Positions 10,446 through 19,536 of a DNA stretch of 64,000 bases are shown here, piece after piece. A program made the position numbers and the translations under genes. The DNA is from Xanthomonas melonis (GTDB taxonomy: Bacteria; Pseudomonadota; Gammaproteobacteria; Xanthomonadales; Xanthomonadaceae), in contig NZ_JAJGQH010000006.1 of the NCBI RefSeq assembly GCF_020783655.1, positions 124,001 to 188,000 of the forward strand. The letters run 5' to 3'. Below the pieces are notes generated by a model. It did no database searches. It was given only the letters and a program-made list of their open reading frames with translations, and was not told the DNA's origin. Position 1 is the first letter of the stretch. Every line of letters begins with the position of its first letter.

Positions 10446-11603
10446 ATGCCCGACCTGATCCCGCCCCCGCTCTCGCTCTACGTGCACCTGCCCTGGTGCG
10501 TGCGCAAATGCCCGTACTGCGACTTCAATTCGCATGCGGCCAAGGGCGCGTTGCCGTTCGACGATTACGTGGATGCATTGATCCGCGACCTGGATGCGGA
10601 TCTGCCGCTGGTATGGGGCCGGGTGGTGCATTCGGTGTTCTTCGGCGGCGGCACGCCCAGCCTGTTTCCGCCTGCAGCGATCGACCGCTTCCTGCAGGCG
10701 GCTGCGGCACGGCTGCGCTTTGCGCCGAATCTCGAGATCACCCTGGAAACCAACCCGGGAACCGCCGAGCACGGCCGCTTCGAGCATTACCGCGCGGCCG
10801 GCGTGAACCGGCTGAGCTTTGGCGTGCAGAGCTTCGATGATGTGGCGCTGCAACGGCTCGGCCGCATCCACGACAGCGCCGAGGCCGAACGCGCGATCAA
10901 GCTGGCGCAGGATGCCGGCTATGACAATGTCAATATCGACCTGATGTATGCGCTGCCCGAGCAGACCCTGCAGCAGGCCGAGTACGATCTGGAACGCGCC
11001 TTCGCGCTGCAGCCCGCGCACCTGTCGCACTACCAGCTGACGCTGGAACCGAACACGGTGTTCTTCGCGCGGCCGCCCCAGGGCATCCCTGACGACGATA
11101 CGGCCTGGGATATCCAGGAGCATTGCCAGCGCCTGCTCGCCGACGCCGGTTATGCGCAGTACGAAGTCAGCGCCTATGCCAGGCCGGGCCGGCAGTGCGC
11201 GCACAACCTCAATTACTGGCGCTTCGGCGATTACCTGGGCATCGGTGCCGGTGCGCACGGCAAGATCAGCGCCGGCGCGCAACAGCAGGTCATGCGGCGC
11301 TGGAAGCACAAGCATCCGCAAAGTTATCTGGCCAGCGCCGGCAGCCCGGCATCGATCGGCGGCGACGACGTCATCACGCGCGAACGGCTGCCGTTCGAAT
11401 ACATGCTCAACCTGTTGCGGCTGCACGAAGGCTTCCGGCTGGGCGACTTCGAAGCCTGCACCGGGCTGCCGGCCTCGGCCATCGCCGCGCCGCTGGCACG
11501 CGCGTTCGCGCAAGGCTGGCTGATCGAACAGGACGGCCGCCTGATGCCCACCGAGTTGGGCCGCCGCTTCACCAACGATGTGGTGGAACTCTTCCTGGAC
11601 TGA
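10446..11603 (+). CDS. hemW: radical SAM family heme chaperone HemW
   Basis: A 385-residue radical SAM protein. The [4Fe-4S]-binding motif WCVRKCPYCDF (CxxxCxxC) lies near residue 17, followed by FFGGGTPS and ETNPGT. It lacks the long N-terminus of coproporphyrinogen dehydrogenase HemN and has the HemW length (about 380), so HemW, the heme-trafficking chaperone, is the better call than HemN. It is the last gene of the rph-VOC-rdgB-hemW operon. The C-terminal HemN_C-like region (LPFEYMLNLLRLHEGF) is present. Confidence 0.94.
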   Translation: MPDLIPPPLSLYVHLPWCVRKCPYCDFNSHAAKGALPFDDYVDALIRDLDADLPLVWGRVVHSVFFGGGTPSLFPPAAIDRFLQAAAARLRFAPNLEITLETNPGTAEHGRFEHYRAAGVNRLSFGVQSFDDVALQRLGRIHDSAEAERAIKLAQDAGYDNVNIDLMYALPEQTLQQAEYDLERAFALQPAHLSHYQLTLEPNTVFFARPPQGIPDDDTAWDIQEHCQRLLADAGYAQYEVSAYARPGRQCAHNLNYWRFGDYLGIGAGAHGKISAGAQQQVMRRWKHKHPQSYLASAGSPASIGGDDVITRERLPFEYMLNLLRLHEGFRLGDFEACTGLPASAIAAPLARAFAQGWLIEQDGRLMPTELGRRFTNDVVELFLD

Positions 11604-11929
11604 GCGGCGCAGCAGATCAACCAGCCACCCGTGCCCGTCGCCATCTTCGAGCCTGCGTGCGATCGGGCACCGACCAGATGCCTCCCGCATGCCCGGCGCG
11701 ACCGACGCGCACTCCACGCCCATCACGCGCCCGGATCGCCCCGGCGCGCGCGCCTGACCACCGAGCGACAGGCTGCCGAACCGCCGAGCCCCGCAGGCAG
11801 TGAGCTGCGCAGGCGCGAGGAATCGCCGGCACGCCGAAGCCGGCATGCAGCCCTGCGTACACCGGTTCGCTGGGCAGCGGAAAAACATGCTACATAGCTC
11901 ACGCTTCGAACCGAGTCCGCCGCTCCCGG
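11604..11929. other. 326-bp gap with no recognisable gene
   Basis: Between hemW and the DUF1631 gene. I see no open frame with family resemblance, no convincing terminator and no conserved RNA. It presumably contains the promoter for the DUF1631-PilZ pair; no clear -35/-10 match stands out. Confidence 0.5.
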
Positions 11930-14338
11930 ATGCCCACGCCCGCCTCTTCCCTGCCGCCCACACTCCCCGGCCCGATCGCCGAAGCGCCGGTGTCCGCGCG
12001 CGGCCGGCGCCTGCTCGGCATGCTGCACGCGCACTGCGTGCAGGCGCTCGCTGGTCCGCTGAGGCTGACCATCGTCGAGCTGGAACGCGATCTGCTGCAT
12101 CAGGCCGAGCATGCGCGCAACAGCCAGATCCAGGCCGACACCTATGCGCAGACGCGCGGGCTGCGCGATCAGATCGATGGCTTTCCGCAGCGCTTTCTGC
12201 AGGCGCTGGCGCAGGACCTGGCCAACCTGCACACCCGCCCTGCGCTGATGCCGCCGCCGGAGGCATCGGCGCACCCGCAAATGCTTACGCTGGTGGAAGA
12301 CACCGATATCGATCGCGACATCGTGCTCAGCGAGATCGCCAGACGCGAAACCTCGCGCCGCGCCGCTGCGCTGCAATTGCTGTCGCAGCGGCTGGCCGTG
12401 ATCGGCGCGGTACCCGAATTCGAACTGGAAGCCTTGCCGCTCGGCCCCTACACGCTGTGTCGGATCCTGCGCGAATGCGGACAGACGCTTGGGCTCAACC
12501 AGGACGGGCAGCTCACACTGTACAAGGTGTTCGAGCGTCAGGTGATGGACCGGCTGGGCGATCTCTTCGAACGCGCCAATGGCACGTTGGAACAGGAAGG
12601 CATTCTGCCGGGGTTGGTCTATCACCCATATCTGGTGAAACCCACCCAGGTGCAGACGCGACGTGCGGCGCCAGCGGTTGCAGGCGCGCCCAAGGACGCC
12701 GGCGCAGGCGATGTTCGCGGCGGAGCGCAGCGCGCGGCGCGGCCAGCCACCGGCTGGAGCGGATCGGCCGCCCCGACCGCCTGGCAAAGCGCCTTGCTCG
12801 ATCCGCTGAACGCGCCCGCGGCATCGCTTGGCGCTGCGGCAGGCATGCAGACCGACCCGGCCCTCGGCCAGGCCACGCACGCGCTGGGTGGCCTGATGGC
12901 GTCGGCCCGCCAGGCGCAGGCATCCAACGGCGCGCATGCCTCGCAAGGCGGCATGCCGGGCAGCCTGCGACAGGCCGCCGCGGCGCAACCTGCCAGCGCC
13001 CCCACGGCAGCAGCGGTCGCCGTGCCCAAGGCCGCGCTCGCCGAGGCGCTGGCCAGCCTGCAAGTCAACCTCCGCGCACAGCCGGATGCGGCCGCGCACA
13101 CCAACGGCATCGACGCGCTGCAACACCAGGTGCTGCAAGTGCTGCGCGCCCAGCACGGCCCGGGCGCGGCACTGTCGCCGCAGGACAACGACACCTTCGA
13201 CCTGCTCGGATTGCTCTACGCGCAGATGCAGCGCGAAGTGCGCGCACACACGCCTGCGCAGGCACTGCTCGCCAAACTGCAGGTGCCGGCCGTGCGCGCA
13301 GCGCTGGCCGACCCGCATTTTTTCGTACGCGACCAGCATCCGCTGCGCGAACTGCTCAACACCGTCGCCGAGTCCGGCGCGGTATGGCTGGGCGAAGACG
13401 AGATCGACCCGCAGTTGCTGCACAAGCTGGGCAGCGCAGTCGACAGCGTGGTCGACAACTACCAGGGCGATGAGGCGGTATTTGCCGCGGCGAACGACGA
13501 TATCCAGGCGCACTTGCGTGCGCTCAGCCGCAAGGCCGAGGTCGCCGAGCGCCGGCATGTGGATGCCGCACGCGGCAAGGAACGGCTGGAAGCGGCCAAG
13601 CAGCAGGCCCAGGCGCGCATCGAGGACGTGTGCGAACACAGCGCGCCACCGCGGTTCGTGCAGTCGCTGCTGCGCCAGGCCTGGTCCGACGTGCTCACGC
13701 TCACCCTGCTGCGCCAGGGCGAGCAGTCGCCGGAATGGGACGAGCGCCAGGCCTTGACTGCGCGCATGGCCGAAGTCACCTGCCGCAGCAAGGGCGACCC
13801 CCCGGACACCGCGCTCGGCACCGAAGTGGAGACCGCGCTGCTGCAGGTGGGCTACCACCCCGACGAAGCGGCTGCGATCGCGCGCCGCCTGGCCACGCCC
13901 GGCGGCGAAGACGAACTCACCTCGCGCACCGAGCTCACCGCCAGGCTCAAGGCGCGTGCGCGACTGGGCGACCAGGGCAAGGGCGAAGCGCGCAAACCGG
14001 CAACGGCCCCGCGTACCCCGGCCGAAGAGGCCTGCTACGCGCAGCTACGCAGCCTGCCCTTCGGTACCTGGTTCGAATTCACCATCAACCAGCAAGGCGA
14101 TCTGCGACGGCAGCGGCTGTCCTGGTATAGCCCGATGACCGGCCACGCGCTGTTCGTCAACCAGCGCGGGCAGAAGGTGGGCGAGCACTCGCTCGACGGC
14201 CTGGCACGGCTGATGGCCAACGGCCAGGCGCGGCTGCTGGTGGAAGACAAGGCACGACTGATCGATCGCGCCTGGCATGCCACCGTGCGCACGCTGCGCA
14301 GCCTGGCCGGCCAATCCCCCGCAGAGACCAGCCCATGA
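11930..14338 (+). CDS. DUF1631 domain-containing protein
   Basis: An 802-residue soluble protein of the DUF1631 family, sometimes mislabelled thymidine phosphorylase. The N-terminal third is helical (LLGMLHAHCVQALAGPLRLTIVELERDLLHQAE). A low-complexity Ala/Gln-rich stretch lies around 235-375, then a long helical region. The C-terminus (FGTWFEFTINQQGDLRRQRLSWYS, then GHALFVNQRGQKVGE) looks beta-rich, somewhat like a divergent PilZ-type barrel. No catalytic motif is visible. Its stop overlaps the start of a PilZ-domain gene (ATGA), so the two are translationally coupled and a link to cyclic-di-GMP signalling is a reasonable inference. The molecular function is unknown. Confidence 0.85.
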   Translation: MPTPASSLPPTLPGPIAEAPVSARGRRLLGMLHAHCVQALAGPLRLTIVELERDLLHQAEHARNSQIQADTYAQTRGLRDQIDGFPQRFLQALAQDLANLHTRPALMPPPEASAHPQMLTLVEDTDIDRDIVLSEIARRETSRRAAALQLLSQRLAVIGAVPEFELEALPLGPYTLCRILRECGQTLGLNQDGQLTLYKVFERQVMDRLGDLFERANGTLEQEGILPGLVYHPYLVKPTQVQTRRAAPAVAGAPKDAGAGDVRGGAQRAARPATGWSGSAAPTAWQSALLDPLNAPAASLGAAAGMQTDPALGQATHALGGLMASARQAQASNGAHASQGGMPGSLRQAAAAQPASAPTAAAVAVPKAALAEALASLQVNLRAQPDAAAHTNGIDALQHQVLQVLRAQHGPGAALSPQDNDTFDLLGLLYAQMQREVRAHTPAQALLAKLQVPAVRAALADPHFFVRDQHPLRELLNTVAESGAVWLGEDEIDPQLLHKLGSAVDSVVDNYQGDEAVFAAANDDIQAHLRALSRKAEVAERRHVDAARGKERLEAAKQQAQARIEDVCEHSAPPRFVQSLLRQAWSDVLTLTLLRQGEQSPEWDERQALTARMAEVTCRSKGDPPDTALGTEVETALLQVGYHPDEAAAIARRLATPGGEDELTSRTELTARLKARARLGDQGKGEARKPATAPRTPAEEACYAQLRSLPFGTWFEFTINQQGDLRRQRLSWYSPMTGHALFVNQRGQKVGEHSLDGLARLMANGQARLLVEDKARLIDRAWHATVRTLRSLAGQSPAETSP

Positions 14339-14682
14339 TCCACGACACCCGCCGCGCTCCGCGCCGCCAGCCCAGCGATCTGGTGCCGGTCATCGACATG
14401 CTCAGCGAAGCGCAGATCGGCCGCGTCGGCAATGTGTCCGAAACCGGCATGCTGCTGTTGGCCTCGGTTCCGCTGCACGACGACGCTTTGTACCAGGTGC
14501 GCTTCAGCCTGCCCGAACGCCTGGGTCGCGCCACCGAGATCGATGCGGGCGTGCACCTGCTGTGGTCCGACGCGGCACATGCGCCCGGGCAGACCTGGGC
14601 CGGCTTCCGCTTCCTGAGCATGTCCGAGCCGCATCGCCTGCGCCTGCGCGCCTGGATCGCCGAAGAACACATGGTCGGCTGA
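14335..14682 (+). CDS. PilZ domain protein (cyclic-di-GMP receptor type)
   Basis: A 115-residue stand-alone PilZ domain. The N-terminal Arg motif is present (RRAPRRQ, RxxxR type), as is the second motif NVSETG, matching [D/N]xSxxG; together these bind cyclic-di-GMP in characterised PilZ proteins. The remainder is beta barrel with GVHLLWSD and a closing helix. It overlaps the end of the DUF1631 gene by four bases, suggesting they work together. Because both binding motifs are intact, ligand binding is likely, unlike the degenerate PilZ proteins also found in Xanthomonas. Confidence 0.9.
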   Translation: MIHDTRRAPRRQPSDLVPVIDMLSEAQIGRVGNVSETGMLLLASVPLHDDALYQVRFSLPERLGRATEIDAGVHLLWSDAAHAPGQTWAGFRFLSMSEPHRLRLRAWIAEEHMVG

Positions 14683-14743
14683 CCGCTTCACCGGGTTTGC
14701 GGCAAAATCGTGTCTTGCCTTCGCATCGCCGATCGAGCCCCGC

Positions 14744-16069
14744 ATGCCCCAGCCGTCCCTGAGCCACCTGTATTCCGACCATTTGCGCACGCTCGCCGCG
14801 CGCGCCGACCAGGCGCTGCAACGCGGCGGCTTCGACCATCTGGTGGTGCCCAGCGGCAGCCTGCATTACCAGGCGTTCGACGACCGCGATTACCCGTACG
14901 CGGTGAACCCGCAATTCAAGGCCTGGGTGCCGCTGACGCGCGTGCCCGACAGCTGGCTGGTCTACACGCCGGGCCAGCGCCCGACGGTGATCTTCCATCA
15001 GCCGTTCGATTACTGGCACGTGGTGCCCGATGCGCCGAGCGGCTGGTGGGTGGAACACTGCGACATCCACATCGTCCGCACGCCCGACGAGGCGCTGACG
15101 CTGCTGCCCGCGCGCAGCGAACGCTGCGCCATCCTGGGCGAAGCGCACAGTGCGCTGGGCGCGTACGTGCCGAACAACCCGCCGCCGGTGCTCGACTACC
15201 TGGAGTATCAGCGCGCCTTCAAGACGCCATACGAACTGGCGCTGATGCGCATTGCCCAGCAACTGGCCGTCCGCGGCCATCGGGCTGCCGAAGCCGCGTT
15301 TCGCGCCGGCCAGAGCGAATTCGGCATCCACATGGCGTACTGCGCCGCGGTAGGCCAGGACGCCAACGACCTGCCCTACGGCAACATCGTCGCGCTCAAC
15401 GAGCACGGCGCGGTGCTGCACTACACCGAGCTGAGCCAGCAACCGCCGCAGCCGCTGCGCAGCTTCCTCATCGATGCCGGCGCCTCCGCCTATGGCTATG
15501 CCAGCGACATCACCCGCACCTACGCCGCCGACACCGGCAGCGAGTTCCAGGCGCTGATCCAGGCGGTGGATGCCGCGCAGGTCCGCATGGGCCAGGGCGT
15601 GCGTGCCGGCGTGGACTACAAACAGCTGCATGTGGATGCGCACCTGGCGCTGATGGGCATCCTCAAGGACTTCGGCATCCTCACCGTCTCGCCCGAGGCC
15701 GCACTGGCCACCGGCGTCAGCGCCGCCTTCTTCCCGCACGGTCTGGGGCATCTGATCGGCCTGCAGGTGCACGATGTGGCGGGCTTTGCCGCCAGCGACC
15801 GCGGCGGCCGCATCGAGCGTCCGGATGGTCACCCGTATCTGCGCCTGACCCGCGTCCTGGAGCCGGGCATGGTGGTCACCATCGAGCCGGGCGTGTACTT
15901 CATCGACATGCTGCTGGAGCAGGTGAAGAAGAACGGCCATGCCGCCAGCATCGACTGGCAGCGCGTGGAACACTTCAAGCCCTATGGCGGCATCCGTATC
16001 GAAGACGAAGTGGTGTGTACCGACGACGCACCGGAAAACCTGACGCGCCCGGTGTTTGCGGCCGCATGA
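14744..16069 (+). CDS. pepQ: Xaa-Pro dipeptidase
   Basis: A 441-residue M24 metallopeptidase of the PepQ type that splits dipeptides with C-terminal proline. The pita-bread fold metal ligands are visible: Asp in LIDAGAS and DITRTY, His in HGLGHLIGLQVHDV, Glu in TIEPGVYF and Glu in GGIRIEDEV. The N-terminal half (LVVPSGSLHYQAFDDRDYPYAVNPQFKAW) is the PepQ-type creatinase-like domain. Length matches E. coli PepQ (443). A small XVIPCD-domain gene follows after 28 bp on the same strand, and the paralogous pepP faces it about 730 bp further on. Confidence 0.95.
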   Translation: MPQPSLSHLYSDHLRTLAARADQALQRGGFDHLVVPSGSLHYQAFDDRDYPYAVNPQFKAWVPLTRVPDSWLVYTPGQRPTVIFHQPFDYWHVVPDAPSGWWVEHCDIHIVRTPDEALTLLPARSERCAILGEAHSALGAYVPNNPPPVLDYLEYQRAFKTPYELALMRIAQQLAVRGHRAAEAAFRAGQSEFGIHMAYCAAVGQDANDLPYGNIVALNEHGAVLHYTELSQQPPQPLRSFLIDAGASAYGYASDITRTYAADTGSEFQALIQAVDAAQVRMGQGVRAGVDYKQLHVDAHLALMGILKDFGILTVSPEAALATGVSAAFFPHGLGHLIGLQVHDVAGFAASDRGGRIERPDGHPYLRLTRVLEPGMVVTIEPGVYFIDMLLEQVKKNGHAASIDWQRVEHFKPYGGIRIEDEVVCTDDAPENLTRPVFAAA

Positions 16070-16097
16070 CCGCCCCTGCGCAGCACGGAGGATTCCC

Positions 16098-16496
16098 ATG
16101 AACGACCCACGCCAGGCCTCGCACCCAGACCATCCGATGTACCAACAGATCGAACGCGGTGTCCACGCAATCGACGCCACGCACGGGCGCACGCCCGACC
16201 AGACCAGCGCGCGGCTCACCGCGGCACTGCTGCCGTTGGCCAAGGAGAACGGCCTGTCGCGCGTGGATCACGTGCTGATGAGCGAGGCCAACGGCACCGG
16301 CGTGCACAGCGGCGAGAACGTATTCGTGGTGCAGGGCGACCCGGCCAACCCGGCGCATCTACGCGCGCACATGAAGACCGCGCAAGCGCTGGGTACGCCG
16401 GAAGAGCAATCGTTCGAGCGTGCGCGGCAGATCGCTGCGCCAGGCGAGCAGGTGCAGCAGCCCGAGCGTACCCAGACACCGCAGCTGGGACAGTAA
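16098..16496 (+). CDS. stand-alone XVIPCD protein (type IV secretion signal domain without toxin domain)
   Basis: A 132-residue protein that is nearly all XVIPCD, the Xanthomonas VirD4-interacting-protein conserved domain that directs antibacterial effectors into the X-type T4SS. Family blocks in order: HPDHPMYQQIERGVHAID (9-26), LAKENGLSRVDHVLMS (47-62), ENVFVVQGDPANPAHLRAH (73-91), TAQALGTPEEQSFERA (94-109), and a Gln-rich tail (QVQQPERTQTPQLGQ). Known effectors place this domain at the C-terminus after a toxic N-terminal domain; here only about eight residues precede it. No immunity gene lies next to it. A GGAG site seven bases before ATG 16098 supports the start. It may be a truncated effector, a secreted adaptor, or a small effector. 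It is probably co-transcribed with pepQ. Confidence 0.85.
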   Translation: MNDPRQASHPDHPMYQQIERGVHAIDATHGRTPDQTSARLTAALLPLAKENGLSRVDHVLMSEANGTGVHSGENVFVVQGDPANPAHLRAHMKTAQALGTPEEQSFERARQIAAPGEQVQQPERTQTPQLGQ

Positions 16497-16795
16497 AACA
16501 GCCGGGACGACGTACGATCAGGCACGCTCCTGACGCGCGCCGCCGGCGCGCACCCGTCTTCAGTGGTGGCCGCCGGACCCAGCTGTGAACCGGCGGCATG
16601 CCCGCGAACCGCAGCGTCGGGCGCAGGATGCGCCGTCAGGACGCGCACCGGAGCGCTCCGGCACGGCATGCCTCGCACGGGATTTTCCAAAAGCGCTTGC
16701 CACGCATCCATCACCACTGCGCGCGCCACCGCCGCGCCAGGCTTGCAGCGTTCTTTGCGCAGCGCTTTGACGCGAGGGCGCTGGCGATGGACCGG

Positions 16796-18133
16796 TCACA
16801 GCGACACGGTGGCACCCGCCATCTCTGCCTCGATCTCGTCGGCGCTGCGTGCCAGCGCATCGGTCAGTACGCGATGACCCTCGGCGGTGATCAGCACGTT
16901 GTCTTCGGTGCGGATGCCGATGCCGCGCCACCTGGCATCCACCGAGGTGTCGTCGGCAGACACGTAAAGCCCCGGCTCGATGGTGAACACCATGCCAGGT
17001 TCGAGCAGGCGCGACTCGCCGGCCAGTTTGTAATCGCCGACATCGTGCACGTCCAGCCCAAGCCAATGGCCGGTCTTGTGCCGATAGAACCGCTTGTAAT
17101 GGCCTTCGGCGATATTGCGTTCCAGCTTGCCCTTGAGCAGCCCCAGCCGCAGCAGTCCCTCGGTCAGGGTCTGCACTGCAGCCAAATGCCCGGCTTCGTA
17201 CGCCAGACCGGGGCGCGCCTGGGCCAGCGCGGCCGCCTGCGCGGCGCCGACCAGATCGTGCAGCGCGCGCTGCGCGGGGGTGAAACGGCCGTTGACCGGA
17301 AACGTGCGGGTGATGTCGGCTGCGTAGCCGCGGTATTCGGCGCCGGCGTCGATCAGCACCAGCTCGCCGTCGCGGCTGCGCGCGTTGTTGGCGCGGTAAT
17401 GCAACACACAGGCATTGCTGCCGGTACCGACGATGCTGCCGTATGCCGGCCATGCGTCGGCAGCGCGGAACTCGCGTTCGACCTCCGCCTGCAGTTCGTA
17501 CTCGTGCACGCCCGGGCGCGCCAGCCGCATCGCTGCGCGGTGCGCACGCACGCTGATATCGGCGGCCTGTTGCATCAGCGCGATCTCGTCGCGCGACTTG
17601 AACAGGCGCTGCTCGTGCAGCAAATGGCCAAGCTCGAGGAATTCGTGCGGCGGTTGCGCACCGTGGCGTACCTGCTCGCGCACGCGTTTGAGCCAACCGA
17701 TCAGCTTGAGGTCGAAATCGACGTCACGACCGAAGTGGTAGTACACGCGGCTGCGGCCTTCGAGCAGACCCGGCAGGATGTCGTCCACATCGTCGATGGG
17801 ATAGGCATCGTCCATGCCATAACGTGCCACCGCGCCTTCCTGGCCCTCGCGCGGGCCGTCCCAGGCTTCGCGCTCGGCATCGCGCTCGCGGCAGAACAGG
17901 ATCGCCTCGCCATGCTTGCGGCCTGGCACCAGTACCAGCACCGCTTCCGGCTCAGGAAACCCGCTCAGATACCAAAAGTCCGAATCCTGACGGTAGGGGT
18001 AGTGCGTGTCGTGACTCCGCACGCGCTCGGGCGCGGCGGGCAGGATCAGGATGGCGTGCTCGCCGGCCATCTGCATCAGCTGCCTGCGCCGGCGCGCGTA
18101 TTCGGCCGCGCCGATCCCGGTAAGCTTTTTCAT
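16796..18133 (-). CDS. pepP: Xaa-Pro aminopeptidase P
   Basis: A 445-residue M24 metallopeptidase that removes an N-terminal residue preceding proline. The N-terminal control domain contains MAGEHAILILPAAPERVRSHDTHYPYRQDSDFWYLSGF. The catalytic domain carries the metal ligands in LIDAGAEYRGYAADITRTF, HKTGHWLGLDVHDV, FTIEPGLYV and RTEDNVLI. Length matches E. coli PepP (441). A UPF0149 gene lies 13 bp upstream on the same strand, reproducing the conserved ygfB-pepP order. The 3' end faces the XVIPCD gene across about 300 bp with no gene. Confidence 0.96.
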   Translation of the reverse strand: MKKLTGIGAAEYARRRRQLMQMAGEHAILILPAAPERVRSHDTHYPYRQDSDFWYLSGFPEPEAVLVLVPGRKHGEAILFCRERDAEREAWDGPREGQEGAVARYGMDDAYPIDDVDDILPGLLEGRSRVYYHFGRDVDFDLKLIGWLKRVREQVRHGAQPPHEFLELGHLLHEQRLFKSRDEIALMQQAADISVRAHRAAMRLARPGVHEYELQAEVEREFRAADAWPAYGSIVGTGSNACVLHYRANNARSRDGELVLIDAGAEYRGYAADITRTFPVNGRFTPAQRALHDLVGAAQAAALAQARPGLAYEAGHLAAVQTLTEGLLRLGLLKGKLERNIAEGHYKRFYRHKTGHWLGLDVHDVGDYKLAGESRLLEPGMVFTIEPGLYVSADDTSVDARWRGIGIRTEDNVLITAEGHRVLTDALARSADEIEAEMAGATVSL

Positions 18134-18146
18134 GTCGGTGCGCAGA

Positions 18147-18689
18147 TCAGTTCAGGCGTTGACGGAAACGCGGCCCCATCACGCAGTCGCCATGCAGCAA
18201 CAGCACCGCCACGCGCACGAACTCCTCGATCTCGGCCAGCGCGGTATCGTCTTCCTCGCCGGCATCGAAGTCCTCGCTGGACGCCTGTGCCAGCCGTGCC
18301 AGATCCTGCAGCGCTTCTTCGCCTTCTTCGCTCAGCGCCGGCCGCTGCTGTGCGGCCAGGCCGAACCCGCCCAGGAACGCACGGCACCAATCGAACAAGG
18401 CATCGGTGCGCGCCGACAGCGGAGCGCCGTCCTCGACCAGCAGCAGTTCGAAGGCGAAGTCGCGATCCTCCAGCTGCATCACCGTAGCCTGCCGCAACCG
18501 ATCCAGCGCGCCGCCCTGCGCGGGCGCTCCCTGTGCCGAATCGGCCAGGATGCGCGCCAGCCAGTCGGCGCTGTCGGCGCCACCGCCAGACAGCCAACCG
18601 CACAATCCACCATGCAACTCCGCCGCTGAGGACGCCAGCGCAAGCTGCCGGCTTTCGGTTTGCACAGCGGTCACGTCAGGCAGATCCAT
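18147..18689 (-). CDS. UPF0149 family protein (YgfB-like)
   Basis: A 180-residue helical protein of the YgfB/YecA-type UPF0149 family. It has the family [12 protein letters not shown] near the N-terminus, [11 protein letters not shown] in the middle and [14 protein letters not shown], then acidic [22 protein letters not shown]. The start MDLPDV at 18689 follows a GGATGA site. pepP is 13 bp downstream, and zapA with 6S RNA lies on the other side, the same neighbourhood as ygfB in E. coli. In Pseudomonas a YgfB homologue modulates beta-lactamase-related regulation; no such role can be claimed here. Confidence 0.93.
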   Translation of the reverse strand: MDLPDVTAVQTESRQLALASSAAELHGGLCGWLSGGGADSADWLARILADSAQGAPAQGGALDRLRQATVMQLEDRDFAFELLLVEDGAPLSARTDALFDWCRAFLGGFGLAAQQRPALSEEGEEALQDLARLAQASSEDFDAGEEDDTALAEIEEFVRVAVLLLHGDCVMGPRFRQRLN

Positions 18690-18923
18690 CGGGTCATCCA
18701 GGCTAAGAGCGGCAGGTGCCCGCGGATGGCGGGCGATCGGACTCACCAGTGTACCAAGGCGGCCTGCGCCGCCCGCCACCTCGGCGTTCCATGCAGCGTT
18801 CCACGCACCGCGTGCGCCCTGCAGGATACGGCTCCAGGCCTTGGCCTGGCTGGCCCGGCAGGAGGCAGGGGATGCCCAGGCCGCCGCTTGACCGCTCTGC
18901 GCGCGCGCGCCTATCGTGCGCGC

Positions 18924-19145
18924 ATGGACAACGCCGCCGCCCTCGCCCAGATTCGCGCACTTGCCGCCCGCGTGGAGGCGCTGGTCGAGCGTACTCAACG
19001 GTTGACCGACGAGAACCGCAGCCTGCGCCATCAGCAGGAACAGCTGATCGGCGAGCGTTCGCAATTGCTGAGCAAGAACGAGCAGGCGCGCTCGCGCGTG
19101 GAAGCGATGATCGTACGCCTGAAGTCGCTGGAGCAGCACACGTGA
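18924..19145 (+). CDS. TIGR02449 family coiled-coil protein (ZapB-like)
   Basis: A 73-residue, almost entirely coiled-coil protein ([20 protein letters not shown], then [18 protein letters not shown] and [20 protein letters not shown]). It matches the TIGR02449 type, a short coiled-coil found immediately upstream of zapA in many gammaproteobacteria. Its TGA overlaps the zapA GTG start (GTGA), so the two are made together. A role as a ZapB-like partner in Z-ring assembly is inferred from context and coiled-coil form. The 234 bp before it, shared with the divergent UPF0149 gene, hold no gene. Confidence 0.85.
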   Translation: MDNAAALAQIRALAARVEALVERTQRLTDENRSLRHQQEQLIGERSQLLSKNEQARSRVEAMIVRLKSLEQHT

Positions 19146-19441
19146 GCAGCAACGAACCGGTCAGCGTGCGTATTCTGGATCGTGAATACACGGTGGGCGT
19201 GACCGCGGAAGAGCGAGAGAGCCTCACTGCCGCGGCCCGCCTGTTGGATCTGCGCATGCGCGAGATCCGCGGCAGCAACCGCATGGCCGCCGTCGATCGG
19301 GTCGCCGTACTGGCCGCGCTCAATCTGGCGCACGAACTGCAGCAACTGCGCGAGCAGCAGGCGCTTTACGATCGGGAGCTGGCCGAAACGCTGAGCTCCT
19401 TGAATCGCCGCCTGGATGGCCTGACCGACACACCGCGTTGA
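19142..19441 (+). CDS. zapA: cell division protein ZapA
   Basis: A 99-residue ZapA that binds FtsZ and promotes Z-ring bundling. The N-terminal globular part has [33 protein letters not shown] and is followed by a C-terminal coiled coil ([26 protein letters not shown]). The start is GTG at 19142, overlapping the upstream coiled-coil gene. 6S RNA and the formyl-THF cyclo-ligase follow, the same zapA-ssrS-ygfA order as in E. coli. Confidence 0.95.
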   Translation: MSSNEPVSVRILDREYTVGVTAEERESLTAAARLLDLRMREIRGSNRMAAVDRVAVLAALNLAHELQQLREQQALYDRELAETLSSLNRRLDGLTDTPR

Positions 19442-19524
19442 GGCCTGCGTCGCATTGCCGTCGCAAACATGAACTTTCGAGCGTGTGCGCCGACGAATGG
19501 GCTAGCCATCGCGCCGCAGAGGTC

Positions 19525-19530
19525 TATACT
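19525..19530 (+). promoter_or_regulatory. -10 element of the 6S RNA promoter
   Basis: TATACT lies seven bases before the expected 6S RNA 5' end. The -35 region is not a good match to TTGACA. Confidence 0.5.
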
Positions 19531-19536
19531 TCACCT

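Noticed and set aside
10446-11603. Calling this gene hemN (coproporphyrinogen dehydrogenase)
   Set aside because: Length (385) and lack of the HemN N-terminal extension point to HemW.
9684-12266. An 860-codon open frame on the minus strand across rdgB, hemW and the following gap
   Set aside because: Antisense to three recognised genes with intact motifs; no domain resemblance.
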